DNA from: Asticcacaulis taihuensis
GTDB taxonomy: Bacteria > Pseudomonadota > Alphaproteobacteria > Caulobacterales > Caulobacteraceae
Reading direction: 5' to 3'
DNA: 64,000 bases
Assembly (NCBI RefSeq): GCF_900100255.1
Contig: NZ_FMTS01000004.1
Location: forward strand, 248,001-312,000
Program-made: the position numbers and the translations under genes
Notes under the pieces: generated by a model
The model's database searches: none
Told to the model about the DNA's origin: nothing
Seen by the model: the letters and a program-made list of their open reading frames with translations, nothing else
Part shown: in pieces, positions 34,169 through 43,153 of the stretch
Position numbering within the stretch: position 1 is the first letter of the stretch
Layout of the letters: every line of letters begins with the position of its first letter

Positions 34169-34813
34169 TTAAGGCGCCGTCATCATGTCCGCCGACGCCG
34201 CACTGGCTCTTCTCGATGGGCGCGGCGTTCTGGGGCCGGCAATGCCGGGATCCCTCAGCAGGCCATCCCGCGCCGACCACATAGCCCCGTCGATCTTGAG
34301 GCTGCCCACTGCCAGGCGTGCCTCGACCAACGGATGTTCAGCCAGGTTGCGGACCTGCATCCGGACATTCAGTTCACACAGGGTCTGGATCTGCGCCTCC
34401 TCGCTGACGATTTCGTCAAGCTGGCGCCGGTGCTGCCGGAACAGGCTGCGGATGGGGCTGGACCAGTAGTCGGCCGCGCCCAGCGCCTTGCCGCGCAGGA
34501 CATGCCTGAGGCAATGGCAGCCATAGTGACCGCACACGACAATGCGCTCGATCTGAAGGCTGTCAATCGCATAGGCGAGCGTTGCCAGCAGGTTTGCATC
34601 CTGCGCCGAAACCTGATTGCCGAGATTTCGGTGGACCAGGCAGCCCTCCCTGCCGAAGGGGGCGATTTCCAGCGATGAATGCGGATTATCGCTGCAGCCG
34701 ATCCATAAGATGCGGGGATCAGGTGTCTTGCCGATGCCGGTGAAAACGTGCGGGTCCGCCTGTGTCTGTTCGGCGACCCAGGCCAGGTTTTTCCTGAAGA
34801 TCGAACTGCTCAT
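34169..34813 (-). CDS. Beta-carbonic-anhydrase-like protein with altered active site
   Basis: A 214-residue protein of the beta-carbonic anhydrase fold. The zinc ligands are in place: C40 in LWIGCSD, H96 and C99 in VVCGHYGC. Typical neighbours VHRNLGNQV and DANLLATLAYAIDSL are kept. However, the catalytic dyad motif CSDSR reads CSDNP: Asp42 remains but the Arg that orients it is Pro44. That Arg holds Asp in the active state in known enzymes, so ordinary CO2 hydration may be weak or lost. The ATG overlaps the hemerythrin stop (ATGA), so the two are coupled. It ends the long nar operon. It could buffer bicarbonate, or be a zinc protein with another small-molecule role. Confidence 0.8.
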   Translation of the reverse strand: MSSSIFRKNLAWVAEQTQADPHVFTGIGKTPDPRILWIGCSDNPHSSLEIAPFGREGCLVHRNLGNQVSAQDANLLATLAYAIDSLQIERIVVCGHYGCHCLRHVLRGKALGAADYWSSPIRSLFRQHRRQLDEIVSEEAQIQTLCELNVRMQVRNLAEHPLVEARLAVGSLKIDGAMWSARDGLLRDPGIAGPRTPRPSRRASAASADMMTAP

Positions 34814-35361
34814 TCCTTTACTCCGTCGAGAAGACGCCCGCGACGCGCGGCCAGGCGCGCGCTCAGGGCCTGAAGGTCGCAAGCTTGCAGGCGCAGCCGC
34901 GCTATCGGCAGGATGACGGCATTTTCCAGCGCGATATGCTTACGCTCATGCACCGCGAATTCGGTCAGAAGCGTTCGCAGCCCCGCATTCAGGGCCGGAG
35001 ATTTCCGCTCTGACCGCGCTCTGATCAGGGCCGCCAGCAGGGTGGAGACCCGGTCGCCATCCGACTGGTGTTCGCCACTCAGGACACCGAGCACATGTTC
35101 GAGATCATCATCGGGCACCGCGCGCCGGCGAAGCAGCGGAAACAGGTCCTCCTCTTCATCCAGCACATGCAGCGGCATGTCATGTTCCAGAAAGGCGATG
35201 ACCTCGTTCATGCCCTCTTCGTTATAAGCCGCCGCTGTCGCCAGGCTGTCGATAAGCCGGCACAATTGCCGGTGACGGTAATGTTCGGCGAACAGCCAGT
35301 TCAGCGGCTCGTGAATCAAGGAGTCCGGCAGCTTTTCGATTTCCGTTTCCTGAGCGTCCAT
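34810..35361 (-). CDS. Hemerythrin-type (HHE) non-heme di-iron protein
   Basis: A 183-residue four-helix bundle. Iron ligands follow the HHE pattern: His27 (FAEHYRH), His60 with Glu69/70 (LEHDMPLHVLDEEEDLFP), His98 (LSGEHQSDGD), and His138/His142 with Glu146 (AVHERKHIALENAVILP). The ATG at 35361 has GGAGACACAG upstream. It is the eighth gene of the nar operon, 41 bp after the PpiC-like gene, and overlaps the carbonic anhydrase-like gene by four bases. Such proteins bind oxygen or NO or guard iron sites. Here it may scavenge NO formed from nitrite or protect the Fe-S-rich reductase. Confidence 0.88.
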   Translation of the reverse strand: MDAQETEIEKLPDSLIHEPLNWLFAEHYRHRQLCRLIDSLATAAAYNEEGMNEVIAFLEHDMPLHVLDEEEDLFPLLRRRAVPDDDLEHVLGVLSGEHQSDGDRVSTLLAALIRARSERKSPALNAGLRTLLTEFAVHERKHIALENAVILPIARLRLQACDLQALSARLAARRGRLLDGVKE

Positions 35362-35402
35362 AACTGTGTCTCCAGATAATTAGCAGCCAGAGCCATAAAT
35401 CA

Positions 35403-36482
35403 TCAGGCTTTCCTGATGAGGGAGAAGGTCTTCCTGGCTGGCGTCAGGCGCTTTTTCAGAACGCAGGTCACGCTGGCCAGCAAGGGGTCTTCCGCGCCCT
35501 GGGCGGCCGATACGAGCTGGGTAAAGGACTCGTCATCGGCATTATCCAGGAAATCGCGCACCTCATGCCGGATAAAGTCGGCAACGGAGGCGCCCTTGAG
35601 ATCGGCGGCGGCCGCCACCTTGTCCGCCAGTTCCGGGTCGACAGCGGCCAGCCACGGCGCGATCCGCCCGGCCAGGGTGTCGTCATCGATCATGGCGCCC
35701 AGGGAAAGGCTTGGCCGTTCGACCTGGCCAGCCTCACCCATGCGCAGGGCGATGCCTTGGCTGCGGGCCGCCTCGACGAGCGTTTCGACATATCGGGCCG
35801 ACGCGGCGATCCATGCGCGGCTTTCCAGATGCATCCGGATACGGTCCCGCACGGCTTCATAGGGCAGCCGCTGGCGCGCCACCCGACGGTCCAGCCGCAG
35901 GATATGCCAACCGAAACGCGAAGCGACCGGTTCGGGATAGATGGCGCCCACGGGCATGGACAGCAGGGTTTCCTCGACCTCAGCCACCAGATCGCCGATC
36001 TGCAACTGGCCCAGCGAACCCCCGACCTCCGCCGAGGGACACTGCGACAGCGCCCTGGCCAGGCCTTCAAACGCAGTGGGTTCGCCCAGAAGCTGCTTCA
36101 CCAGGTCGAATGCCACATCGCGCGCCGATTCCTGGATAAGGATGTGCGAGGCTTCGTAAAGTTCGGGCGTGAAGAAGTGCTGGGGCCGGGCGTCGAAGAA
36201 GCGCCGGCATTCCGCCTCCGTCGGCGCGGCCGGGGTCAGCTCGCGGGCAAAGAGCTGACGGATCAGCGCCTCCTCGGTGGTTTCTATCCGGCCGCTGTCA
36301 TCGCTTTCCGGCGCTGGTTCAAGTCCCAGTGCCGACGCCCGGTTCAGCAGCAGCGCCTTGACGGCCAGGGCATGGGCCGCCTGTTTGTGCGCCTCGGCCG
36401 AGGTCGGTGCGGGATGGTTCGGCATCTCCTCACGGATCAGTTTTTCGGGGATTTCCACCCCGTCTATGACAAAAACGTCCAT
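35403..36482 (-). CDS. PpiC/parvulin-type peptidyl-prolyl isomerase of the nar operon
   Basis: A 359-residue protein with an N-terminal helical chaperone-like part, a parvulin domain at about residues 105-215 (LYEASHILIQ, FEGLARALSQCPSAEVGGSL, LGQLQIGDLV, YPEPVASRFGWHILRLDRR) and a C-terminal helical extension. It lacks a signal peptide, so it acts in the cytosol, as NifM does for nitrogenase. It begins 4 bp after narI. A parvulin at this place is known in several narGHJI operons and probably assists folding or maturation of the nitrate reductase subunits. The C-terminal extension (ADKVAAAADLKGASVADFIR) has no family I can name. Confidence 0.85.
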   Translation of the reverse strand: MDVFVIDGVEIPEKLIREEMPNHPAPTSAEAHKQAAHALAVKALLLNRASALGLEPAPESDDSGRIETTEEALIRQLFARELTPAAPTEAECRRFFDARPQHFFTPELYEASHILIQESARDVAFDLVKQLLGEPTAFEGLARALSQCPSAEVGGSLGQLQIGDLVAEVEETLLSMPVGAIYPEPVASRFGWHILRLDRRVARQRLPYEAVRDRIRMHLESRAWIAASARYVETLVEAARSQGIALRMGEAGQVERPSLSLGAMIDDDTLAGRIAPWLAAVDPELADKVAAAADLKGASVADFIRHEVRDFLDNADDESFTQLVSAAQGAEDPLLASVTCVLKKRLTPARKTFSLIRKA

Positions 36483-36486
36483 AAGC

Positions 36487-37194
36487 CTATCTCCGCTTGG
36501 GTTGCGTCATATCGCGGCGGGTGCGCACAAGCTGCCAGCCACGACGGTTGAGATACCAGACCGGCGCCGACAGCATGTGGACCAGGCGGGTGAACGGGAA
36601 GACCAGCAGGATGGTCATGCCGAGCAGCAGATGCGCCTTGAAGACCAATGACACATCGCGGACATAGGCCGCGGCGCCGCCCTGGAAGCTGAATATGCCC
36701 TGCGCCCAGGTCATGAATTTCACCATTTCGCTGCCGTCGAGATGCTGAGCGGACACAGGGATGGTGGCCAGGCCGAGGCAAAGCTGAACGGTCAGAAGCG
36801 CCAGTATGGCGATATCGGCAAAACTCGATGTCTTGCGGATACGAGCATCAAACAGGCGCCTGTGCAGCAGCAGCAGTGCCCCCATCAGTCCGAATACGCC
36901 GGCAATGCCGCCGGCGATCATGGCCAGCAATTGCTTGGCCATGTGCGGCACGCCGAAATATTCAAAGACGGCGATCGGCGTCAGCAGACCGACGAGATGG
37001 CCGACGAAAATGACCAGTATGCCGAGATGGAAAAGCACCGATCCGGCGACGAGCTGCTTGCGGCGCAGAAGCTGAGACGAGCCCGAACGCCAGGTATATT
37101 GCTCGCGGTCGAAGCGCAGGATCGAGCCCAGAGCCAGCACCGACAGGGCGATATAGGGATAGACCCCGAACAGGAGGTTATTGACGGTTTCCAT
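36487..37194 (-). CDS. narI: Respiratory nitrate reductase gamma subunit (cytochrome b)
   Basis: A 235-residue membrane cytochrome that takes electrons from quinol and passes them to NarH. Five membrane helices are visible, with heme-ligand histidines in FHLGILVIFVGHLVG and VFKAHLLLGMTILLVFPFTR (also LVHMLSAP). I place the start at ATG 37194, eight bases after GGAG; a GTG at 37200 overlapping the narJ stop is the alternative. It follows narJ directly and precedes the PpiC gene, in the usual GHJI order. Quinol oxidation here makes ubiTUV-derived ubiquinol the natural donor under anoxia. Confidence 0.93.
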   Translation of the reverse strand: METVNNLLFGVYPYIALSVLALGSILRFDREQYTWRSGSSQLLRRKQLVAGSVLFHLGILVIFVGHLVGLLTPIAVFEYFGVPHMAKQLLAMIAGGIAGVFGLMGALLLLHRRLFDARIRKTSSFADIAILALLTVQLCLGLATIPVSAQHLDGSEMVKFMTWAQGIFSFQGGAAAYVRDVSLVFKAHLLLGMTILLVFPFTRLVHMLSAPVWYLNRRGWQLVRTRRDMTQPKRR

Positions 37195-37196
37195 GA

Positions 37197-37895
37197 TCAC
37201 GCTCCTCTGGCGATAGCGGGTTTAGGGGGGACGCGCATGGCCTCAACCAGCGCTTCGGCCTTGGGACAGCCAGCCTCGCCGGGCCCGAAGGTCACCGCGC
37301 TTTCTTCCCAGGTCTTGTCGAGCGCTTCGAGATCGTCAGGATCCTGTTCCGGTTCCGCCAGCAGGGCGGCAACCACGCCGGCTTCGGCGCGCACACCGGC
37401 CAGGGCCACGAGGCTGTCGAAGACCGCCTGATAACGGCTGTCGCGCTTCTTCAGCCGGACCGCCATGGCTTCGAGCACATGCACGGCCTCCCCAAGGAAA
37501 GACGCCGCCTCGGCCTGAGGCAGAATCGACAGGAACTCCAGGAATACCGGCAGAAAATCAGGCAGCTCATTGGCATCGAGCTCAAGCCCCCGGCTGCGGT
37601 ACAGCTCAAGCAGGGCAACCATCGCCTGGCCGCGTTCACGGCTTTCGCCGTGGACATGCTCATAAAGATTGAGCGAAAGGGAGCGCGTGCGGTCGAAGAT
37701 ATCGATATAGCACTCCTGAAGGTCGTAAAGGTCGTCCGCGGCGATTTCGGCGATCAGGGCGTCAACCGCCTTGCGGTTTGCCGCCGGCAGGAGATTTTCC
37801 TCGCGCAATACCTGCGAAATAGCCCCGACGGTCTCCTTGACCGCCGGGGTCGGGTAGGACAGCAGGCAGGCCAGTCCTCGATATGTAAGGGCCAT
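37197..37895 (-). CDS. narJ: Nitrate reductase assembly chaperone
   Basis: A 232-residue cytosolic chaperone of the TorD/NarJ family that holds NarG until the molybdenum cofactor and Fe-S clusters are in place. Typical text includes YRGLACLLSYPTPAV, ECYIDIFDRTRSLSLNLYEH, HGESRERGQAMVALLELYRS and ELPDFLPVFLEFLS. The all-helical composition and length fit the family. It starts 3 bp after the narH stop and ends against the narI start. Confidence 0.95.
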   Translation of the reverse strand: MALTYRGLACLLSYPTPAVKETVGAISQVLREENLLPAANRKAVDALIAEIAADDLYDLQECYIDIFDRTRSLSLNLYEHVHGESRERGQAMVALLELYRSRGLELDANELPDFLPVFLEFLSILPQAEAASFLGEAVHVLEAMAVRLKKRDSRYQAVFDSLVALAGVRAEAGVVAALLAEPEQDPDDLEALDKTWEESAVTFGPGEAGCPKAEALVEAMRVPPKPAIARGA

Positions 37896-37898
37896 GGC

Positions 37899-39422
37899 TT
37901 ACGCCTCCTTCACTGTGGGCACGGCGGCCGGTTTCTTGATCTTGCCGAACAGGCCGAACTCGGTCTGGCCGCCGGAACAGCCATTGCCGAAGGTGAAGCC
38001 GCACGACCCGCGCAGGTCATAGGCATCTTCCGCCGCCTCGCGGTGCGTGGTCGGGATGACGAAGCGATCCTCGTAATTGGCGATCGCCATGATTTTATAC
38101 ATGTCCTCGACCTGGGCGACCGAGAGTCCAACCTTTTCAACCAGGGGCACGTCGATGCGGCCTTCGATCGTCTTGGTGCGCATGTAGCAGCGCATGGTCA
38201 TCATGCGTTGCAGGCCGGTGATCACCGGGGCCTCAACGCCGGCCGTCAGCAGGTTGGCCAGGTATTTGGCCGGGATGCGCAGCGAATGGACATCCGGCAT
38301 TTCGCCGTCCATTTCCAGCGCGCCCGCCGAGGCCGCAGACTGGATCGGCGACAGGGGCGGCACATACCAGACCATCGGCAGGGTGCGGTATTCCGGGTGC
38401 AGCGGGAAGGCGATTTTCCAGTCCATCGCCATCTTGTAGACCGGACTGTGGCGCGCGGCCTCAAGCCAGGCTTCGGGGATGCCATCGAGGCGCGCCTGGG
38501 CGATCACCTTCGGGTCATGCGGATCGAGGAAGACATCGAGCTGGGCCTGGTAAAGGTCTTCATCCGGCACCGAAGCCGCCGCTTCGATCCGGTCGGCGTC
38601 ATAAAGCAGGACGCCGAGATAGCGAATGCGACCGACGCAGGTTTCCGAGCAGACCGTCGGCAGGCCGACCTCGATGCGCGGGAAGCAGAAGGTGCATTTC
38701 TCCGACTTGCCCGAACTCCAGTTGTAATAGATCTTCTTGTACGGGCAGGCCGAAACGCACATGCGCCAGCCGCGGCATTTGTCCTGGTCGATCAGGACGA
38801 TGCCGTCTTCCTCGCGTTTGTAGATGGCGCCGGATGGGCACGCCGCGACGCAGGCGGGGTTTAGGCAGTGCTCGCACAGGCGCGGGAGGTACATCATGAA
38901 GGTGTTCTCGAATTCGCCGTACATGGCTTTTTCGATGCCTTCGAAATTGTAGTCCTTCGAGCGCTTGGAAAATTCGCCGCCGAGGATTTCCTCCCAGTTC
39001 GGGCCGCGCTCGATCTTCTCCATGCGTTCGCCGGTGATCTTCGAACGCGGACGCGCCGTCGGGAACGCCTTCAGTTCGGGCGCCGTTTGTAAGTGGCCGT
39101 AATCAAAATCGAACGGCTCGTAATAGTCGTCGATTTCCGGCAGGTCGGGGTTGGCGAATATCTTCGACAGGATGCGCCATTTGGCGCCCATGCGCGGTTC
39201 GATCTTACCACTGGCCTTGCGTACCCAGCCGCCGTTCCACTTTTTCTGGTTCTCCCACTCTTTGGGATAGCCGACGCCAGGCTTGGTCTCGACATTGTTG
39301 AACCAGGCGTATTCGACGCCTTCGCGGTTGGTCCAGACGTTCTTGCACGTCACGGAACAGGTATGACAGCCGATGCACTTATCGAGATTGAGCACCATGC
39401 CGATCTGGGCACGTATCTTCAT
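37899..39422 (-). CDS. narH: Respiratory nitrate reductase beta subunit (iron-sulfur)
   Basis: A 507-residue cytosolic electron-transfer subunit with four Fe-S clusters. The first Cys group is CIGCHTCSVTC with C16, C19, C22 and C26. Later groups are CEHCLNPACVAACPSG, CRGWRMCVSACPYKK (with Trp in place of one Cys, marking the 3Fe-4S site) and CTFC with CSETCVGR. The ATG at 39422 overlaps the narG stop in an ATGA junction, which decides the start over a longer upstream reading. It links NarI hemes to the NarG active site. Confidence 0.96.
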   Translation of the reverse strand: MKIRAQIGMVLNLDKCIGCHTCSVTCKNVWTNREGVEYAWFNNVETKPGVGYPKEWENQKKWNGGWVRKASGKIEPRMGAKWRILSKIFANPDLPEIDDYYEPFDFDYGHLQTAPELKAFPTARPRSKITGERMEKIERGPNWEEILGGEFSKRSKDYNFEGIEKAMYGEFENTFMMYLPRLCEHCLNPACVAACPSGAIYKREEDGIVLIDQDKCRGWRMCVSACPYKKIYYNWSSGKSEKCTFCFPRIEVGLPTVCSETCVGRIRYLGVLLYDADRIEAAASVPDEDLYQAQLDVFLDPHDPKVIAQARLDGIPEAWLEAARHSPVYKMAMDWKIAFPLHPEYRTLPMVWYVPPLSPIQSAASAGALEMDGEMPDVHSLRIPAKYLANLLTAGVEAPVITGLQRMMTMRCYMRTKTIEGRIDVPLVEKVGLSVAQVEDMYKIMAIANYEDRFVIPTTHREAAEDAYDLRGSCGFTFGNGCSGGQTEFGLFGKIKKPAAVPTVKEA

Positions 39423-42400
39423 TGACCGGCCTCCTTCTTGCTGAGTTTCTTTTCGAGCCAGTCGATTTTCTTCATCTTCCGCACGACGACGCATTCGTCG
39501 CGGTTGGAACCGACCGTGCCGTAATAGTTGAAGCCGTAGGCGAGCTGGGCATAACCGCCGATCATGTGGGTCGGCTTGGGCACTACACGCGTGACCGAAT
39601 TGTGGATGCCGCCGCGCTGGCCGGTGATCTCCGATCCCGGCGTGTTCACGATCTTCTCCTGGGCGTGGTACATGAAGATCGTGCCTTCCAGCATCCGCTG
39701 CGAGACGACCGCTCGCGCGGTCAGCGCCCCGTTGGCGTTGAACACCTCCACCCAGTCGTTATCCTCGATCCCGACCTTGCGGGCGTCGGTTTCCGACAGC
39801 CAGACGACCGGGCCGCCCCGGTTGAGGGTCAGCATCATCAGGTTGTCGGAATAGGTCGAGTGAATGCCCCATTTCTGGTGCGGCGTAATGAAGTTGAGGA
39901 CGATTTCCGCCTCGCCATTGCTTTTCTCGCCCTTGACCCAGGTCGTTTTCAGGTCGACCGGCGGCTTGTAGACACACAGGCCCTCGCCGAAGGCCCGCAT
40001 CCACAGATGGTCCTGGTAGAGCTGCTGGCGGCCGGTCAGGGTCCGCCATGGGATCAGTTCATGGACATTGGTATAGCCGGCATTGTAGCAGACGTGCTCG
40101 CTCTCGATGCCCGACCAGGTGGGCGACGAAATGATCTTTCTCGGCTGGGCCACGATATCGCGGAAGCGGATCTTTTCGTCCTCCTTCGGCAGGGCCAGGT
40201 GATCGTGCTTGCGGCCGGTCTGCTTTTCGAGCGCCCGCCACGACTTGACCGCGACCTCGCCATTGGTTTCCGGCGCCAGCATCATGATCGCCTCGGCGGC
40301 ATCGATATCGGTTTCGATGCGCGCCAGCCCTTCGCTGATGCCTTTTTCCGTTACCCGACCATTGAGATCCTTCAGTGCGTGAACCTCGTGTTCAGTGTTC
40401 CAGGCGATGCCCTTGCCGCCATTGCCGGTCTTTTCCAGCAGGGGGCCAAGCGAGGTGAAGCGCTTATAGAGATTGGGATAGTCACGCTCGACAACCGTGA
40501 CCTGCGACATGGTCTTGCCGGGGATGGGCTCGCATTCGCCTTTATACCAGTCCCTGACGTCGAACGGCTGGGCCATTTCGCCGGCCGTATCGTGCTGGAT
40601 CGGCGTCAGGACCACATCCTTTTCCAGGCCCAGCACTTCGGGGGCCACGGCCGAAAAGGTCTTCGCCAGCCCCTTGAAGATCGCCCAGTCTGAGCGTGCT
40701 TCCCAAGCCGGATCGACCGCCGCCGTCAGCGGGTGGATGAAGGGGTGCATGTCCGAGGTATTGAGGTCGTGCTTTTCGTACCAGGTCGCCGTCGGCAGGA
40801 CGACATCGGAATAGACCGCCGTGGTCGACATGCGGAAATCGAGGGTCACGAGCAGGTCAAGCTTTCCCTCCGGCGCATGATCGTGCCAGACGACATCCTT
40901 CGGCTTCTGCTTGCCGGTCTGGCCCAGATCCTTGCCCTGCACGCCGTGGCTGGCGCCCAGCAGGTGCTTGAGGAAATATTCATGCCCCTTGCCCGATGAT
41001 CCCAGCAGGTTCGAGCGCCAGACAAACATGTTGCGCGGCCAGTTGACCGGATTGTCCGGGTCCATGCAGCTCAGTTTCAGCGAGCGGTCCTTCAGTGACC
41101 TAGCGACATAATCCTTCGCATCTATGCCCGCCTCGGCGGCCTGCCGCGCGATCTCCAGCGAATTGGTTTCCAGAGCCGGCGCCGAAGGCAGCCAGCCCAT
41201 GCGCTCGGCGCGGACATTGTAATCGATCAGCGAGACGTTCCAGTCGCCTTCCGGCGCGGTCGGCGACAGGAGTTCGCTGGCCGATACGGTTTCGTAACGC
41301 CACTGATCGGTGTGGGCATAGAAGTAGGAGGTGCCGTTCTGCTGGCGCGGCGGCTTGGCCCAGTCGGTGGCGAAGGCGATCGGCGCCCAGCCGGTCTGCG
41401 GCCGCAGTTTTTCCTGGCCGACATAGTGCGCCCACCCGCCACCGGACTGCCCGACGCAGCCGCACATGACCAGCATGTTGATGACGGCGCGGTAGTTCAT
41501 GTCCATGTGGAACCAGTGGTTCATCGCCGCACCGATAATGACCATCGACTTGCCGTTGGTCTTTTCGGCATTGGTGGCGAAACCGCGCGCCACAGCGATG
41601 ATCTTGTCACGCGACACCGTGGTGATCTTTTCAGCCCAGGCCGGCGAATAAGGCTGCGGGTCATCGAAATCCGTCGGCATGTAGTCGCCGCCGAAGCCCT
41701 GGTCGACGCCGTAATTGGCGAGGAACAGGTCGTAGACGCTGGCGACGACCGCCTCGCCTTCCTTCAGTTGCATCCGCTTGACCGGCACGTTGCGCACCAG
41801 CACATCCGGATGGTCGGTCGAGGCGAAACCATTGCTGGCCGAATTGGCGAAATACGGGAAGCCGACACCGGCGACCTCATCGTGCGCGCCCTTCAGACCC
41901 AGGCGCAGGCGGGTCTCAGCGCCGTTGGCGGCCTTTTCTTCGAGGTTCCATTTGCCATCCTCGCCCCAGCGGAAGCCGATCGAGCCCAGCGGCACCACGA
42001 CCTGCCCGGTCGTTTCGTCTATGGCGACCGTCTTCCAGTCGGGGTTATTGGCTTCGTCCATGTCACCGATAAAATCGGAGGCGCGCAGCAGGCGTTCCGG
42101 GATCAGGTAGCCATCCTTCTTCACCAGGCGGACCAGCATCGGCATGTCGGAATATTTGCGCAGGTAATCGCGGAAATACGGCACCTGGCGATCCTGATGG
42201 AACTCTTTCAGGATCACATGACCGAAGGCCATGCCGAGCGCCGCGTCCGTGCCCTGTTTGACCGCCAGCCAGATGTCGCCGAACTTCGACGCTTCCGAAT
42301 AGTCAGGGCAGATGACCGCCGACTTCACGCCCTTGTAGCGGGCCTCGGTGTAGAAATGGGCATCGGGCGTGCGGGTCTGCGGCACGTTCGAGCCCCACAG

Positions 42401-43150
42401 CAGCAGGAAGCCGGAATTATACCAGTCGGCCGATTCCGGCACGTCGGTCTGTTCGCCCCAGGTCTGAGGGGAAGACGGCGGCAGGTCGCAATACCAGTCA
42501 TAGAAGGAGCCGCAGACCCCGCCCAGCAGTTGCAGATAGCGGGCGCCGGCGGCATAGGAGACCATCGACATGGCCGGGATCGGCGAGAAGCCGAACACGC
42601 GGTCGGGGCCATAGCGCCTGACGGTATAGGCATTGGCGGCGGCGATGATCTCGTTGACCTCATCCCAGTTGGCCCTGACAAAACCGCCGGCGCCGCGCAT
42701 CTTCGTATAGCTGTCGCGTTTCTTCGGGTCGCGCTGGATCGATTCCCAGGCCGCGACCGGCGCCAGCTTCGCCCTCGCCTCACGCCACAGCTTCAGCAGC
42801 CGCGAGCGGACGAGCGGGTATTTCACGCGGTTGGCCGAATAGAGATACCAGCTATAGCTGGCGCCGCGCGCGCAGCCGCGCGGTTCGTGGTTCGGCAGGT
42901 CCGGCCGGGTGCGCGGATAATCGGTCTGCTGAGTTTCCCAGGTGACGATCCCGCCCTTGACGTAGATCTTCCACGAGCACGAACCGGTGCAGTTCACGCC
43001 GTGGGTGGAACGCACGATCTTGTCGTGGCGCCAGCGGTCGCGGTAGGCTTCCTCCCAGGTGCGGTCGTCGTCATTCAGGACGCCGTGCCCGCTGGAGAAC
43101 AGTTCGGTCTTGCGTTTGAAAAAGGCGAGACGGTCAAGAGTATGGGACAT
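39419..43150 (-). CDS. narG: Respiratory nitrate reductase alpha subunit (Mo-bisMGD)
   Basis: A 1243-residue catalytic subunit that reduces nitrate to nitrite at the cytosolic face. The His50-coordinated FS0 cluster motif is HGVNCTGSCSW (H50, C54, C58), with the last Cys at 93. The molybdenum ligand Asp is residue 222 in YDWYCDLPPSSPQTWGEQTD, the same number as in the Escherichia coli enzyme. Length and motifs are of the membrane-bound NarG type, not periplasmic Nap. There is no Tat signal, only the NarG-type SHTLDRLAFFKRK opening. It follows narK2 by 3 bp and overlaps narH by four bases. Confidence 0.97.
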   Translation of the reverse strand: MSHTLDRLAFFKRKTELFSSGHGVLNDDDRTWEEAYRDRWRHDKIVRSTHGVNCTGSCSWKIYVKGGIVTWETQQTDYPRTRPDLPNHEPRGCARGASYSWYLYSANRVKYPLVRSRLLKLWREARAKLAPVAAWESIQRDPKKRDSYTKMRGAGGFVRANWDEVNEIIAAANAYTVRRYGPDRVFGFSPIPAMSMVSYAAGARYLQLLGGVCGSFYDWYCDLPPSSPQTWGEQTDVPESADWYNSGFLLLWGSNVPQTRTPDAHFYTEARYKGVKSAVICPDYSEASKFGDIWLAVKQGTDAALGMAFGHVILKEFHQDRQVPYFRDYLRKYSDMPMLVRLVKKDGYLIPERLLRASDFIGDMDEANNPDWKTVAIDETTGQVVVPLGSIGFRWGEDGKWNLEEKAANGAETRLRLGLKGAHDEVAGVGFPYFANSASNGFASTDHPDVLVRNVPVKRMQLKEGEAVVASVYDLFLANYGVDQGFGGDYMPTDFDDPQPYSPAWAEKITTVSRDKIIAVARGFATNAEKTNGKSMVIIGAAMNHWFHMDMNYRAVINMLVMCGCVGQSGGGWAHYVGQEKLRPQTGWAPIAFATDWAKPPRQQNGTSYFYAHTDQWRYETVSASELLSPTAPEGDWNVSLIDYNVRAERMGWLPSAPALETNSLEIARQAAEAGIDAKDYVARSLKDRSLKLSCMDPDNPVNWPRNMFVWRSNLLGSSGKGHEYFLKHLLGASHGVQGKDLGQTGKQKPKDVVWHDHAPEGKLDLLVTLDFRMSTTAVYSDVVLPTATWYEKHDLNTSDMHPFIHPLTAAVDPAWEARSDWAIFKGLAKTFSAVAPEVLGLEKDVVLTPIQHDTAGEMAQPFDVRDWYKGECEPIPGKTMSQVTVVERDYPNLYKRFTSLGPLLEKTGNGGKGIAWNTEHEVHALKDLNGRVTEKGISEGLARIETDIDAAEAIMMLAPETNGEVAVKSWRALEKQTGRKHDHLALPKEDEKIRFRDIVAQPRKIISSPTWSGIESEHVCYNAGYTNVHELIPWRTLTGRQQLYQDHLWMRAFGEGLCVYKPPVDLKTTWVKGEKSNGEAEIVLNFITPHQKWGIHSTYSDNLMMLTLNRGGPVVWLSETDARKVGIEDNDWVEVFNANGALTARAVVSQRMLEGTIFMYHAQEKIVNTPGSEITGQRGGIHNSVTRVVPKPTHMIGGYAQLAYGFNYYGTVGSNRDECVVVRKMKKIDWLEKKLSKKEAGQ

Positions 43151-43153
43151 GGT

